DNA of 64,000 nucleotides from Gordonia liuliyuniae (GTDB lineage: Bacteria > Actinomycetota > Actinomycetes > Mycobacteriales > Mycobacteriaceae). The DNA lies in contig NZ_JAKKOT010000007.1 of assembly GCF_021739025.1 (NCBI RefSeq), positions 62,001-126,000 of the forward strand. Direction: 5' to 3'. Below are positions 63,506 through 64,000 of this stretch, one piece after another. Both the position numbers and the translations under genes were made by a program. A model generated the notes under the pieces. The model ran no database searches and was not told the DNA's origin. It worked only from the letters and a program-made list of their open reading frames with translations. The stretch's first letter is position 1, and each line of letters starts with the position of its first letter.

Positions 63506-64000
63506 TTACGGGATGAGACCGCGCTCCCGCGCCGCGGCAAGGACTTTCGTGCGGCTGTTGACGCCGAGCTTGTCGAAGATGTGGACCAGATGCGACTTGA
63601 CCGTCGCCTCCGAGATGAACATCTTGCGAGCGATCTCTCGATTGGACCCGCCGTCGGCGAGACTCTGGATGATCTCGAGTTCCCGCGCGGTGAGGGGCGC
63701 TTCGCGTGAGGTGACGCGGGTCAGCAGCTTGGCAGCGATGGCCGGGCCGAGCACGGTCTCACCGGCGGCAGCGGACCGGATGGCGCCGATCAACGTGTCG
63801 GGCGACGCGTCCTTGAGGAGATAGCCGACGGCACCGGCTTCGACGGCGCGCACGATGTCGGCGTCCGACTGGTACGTGGTCACGATCAGCACCTGCGGTG
63901 GATCGGCGAGCGCACGGATCGCCAGGGTCGCGTACACCCCGTCCGCGGCCGGATCCGCACCGTGCAGCCGCAGGTCCATCAAGACCACGTCGAGACCGAT
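63506..64000 (-). CDS. NarL/LuxR-family response regulator, N-terminus cut by window edge
   Basis: The frame runs out through base 64000, so the first part of the receiver domain is missing. The phosphoacceptor Asp is in VLMDLRL, followed by VLIVTTYQSDADIVRAVEAG and the receiver end AGAVGYLLKDASPDTLI. A C-terminal LuxR HTH follows (LTARELEIIQSLADGGSNRE then IARKMFISEATVKSHLVHIF). A sensor kinase is expected just outside the window. Target genes unknown; the adjacent PIG-L gene may be co-transcribed. Confidence 0.92.
   Translation of the reverse strand: MGLDVVLMDLRLHGADPAADGVYATLAIRALADPPQVLIVTTYQSDADIVRAVEAGAVGYLLKDASPDTLIGAIRSAAAGETVLGPAIAAKLLTRVTSREAPLTARELEIIQSLADGGSNREIARKMFISEATVKSHLVHIFDKLGVNSRTKVLAAARERGLIP

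Overview
The window is a high-GC, densely packed actinobacterial chromosome segment. Several genes point to the mycolic-acid bacteria (Mycobacteriales): two MspA-type porins, the mycothiol-conjugate amidase Mca, a DesA2-like desaturase, a PIN-PhoH protein, and a mycofactocin-coupled dehydrogenase. From memory, the backbone thiolase - cbs - metB - greA - DUF4307 - mca - small membrane protein - DUF255 - hemolysin III - short cis-prenyltransferase - coaA - glyA - desA2 - phoH2 follows the Mycobacterium tuberculosis Rv1074c-Rv1095 order. The extra genes and the presence of both fumarase classes suggest a Gordonia-like or related genus. I cannot fix the species.

Layout. 1-4348: end of a ferric-siderophore ABC importer operon plus its siderophore-interacting reductase. 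4391-13092: class II and class I fumarases, an amino-acid-type oxidase, a DinB/aminotransferase/patatin operon, an LppP/LprE lipoprotein and a paired SMR efflux unit. 13099-24342: P450, two MpaB-type oxygenases, two 14-TM efflux pumps, a TetR, two SDR dehydrogenases, tRNA-Leu(UAA), a 3-hydroxyacyl-CoA dehydrogenase and a FrnE-like DsbA. 24350-34360: a phosphotransferase pair, BI-1, a four-gene OpuC-type osmoprotectant importer, cinA and tandem porins. 34695-60072: the conserved backbone listed above, interrupted by non-backbone genes. 60100-64000: a nuclease-like gene, a methyltransferase, an L,D-transpeptidase, a PIG-L deacetylase and a response regulator cut by the window edge.

The most unusual signal is a set of long palindromes in at least four sequence families (A-D). 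Most sit at or within about 25 bp of a stop codon. Both DUF559 (Vsr-like, PD-(D/E)XK type) nuclease-like genes are bracketed by two copies of a palindrome, and each gene has its own family (A for 38663-39562, B for 60100-60957). Both bracketed genes sit where the mycobacterial backbone is interrupted. Other copies abut gene remnants: a half B element touches a decayed xanthine-dehydrogenase fragment, and one A copy lies beside a possible TetR fragment. This looks like a REP/RAYT-style partnership, but with a nuclease-like protein in place of a transposase.

A second notable system is an apparent attenuator ahead of a class I DAHP synthase. A 19-residue leader peptide carries Tyr-Trp-Arg-Phe-Phe and is followed by mutually exclusive stems. 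Smaller items include two or three frameshifted or decayed genes, a porin-operon hairpin that contains the cinA start codon, two strong operator-like palindromes before oxidoreductase genes, and short tandem duplications that repeatedly occur at stop codons.
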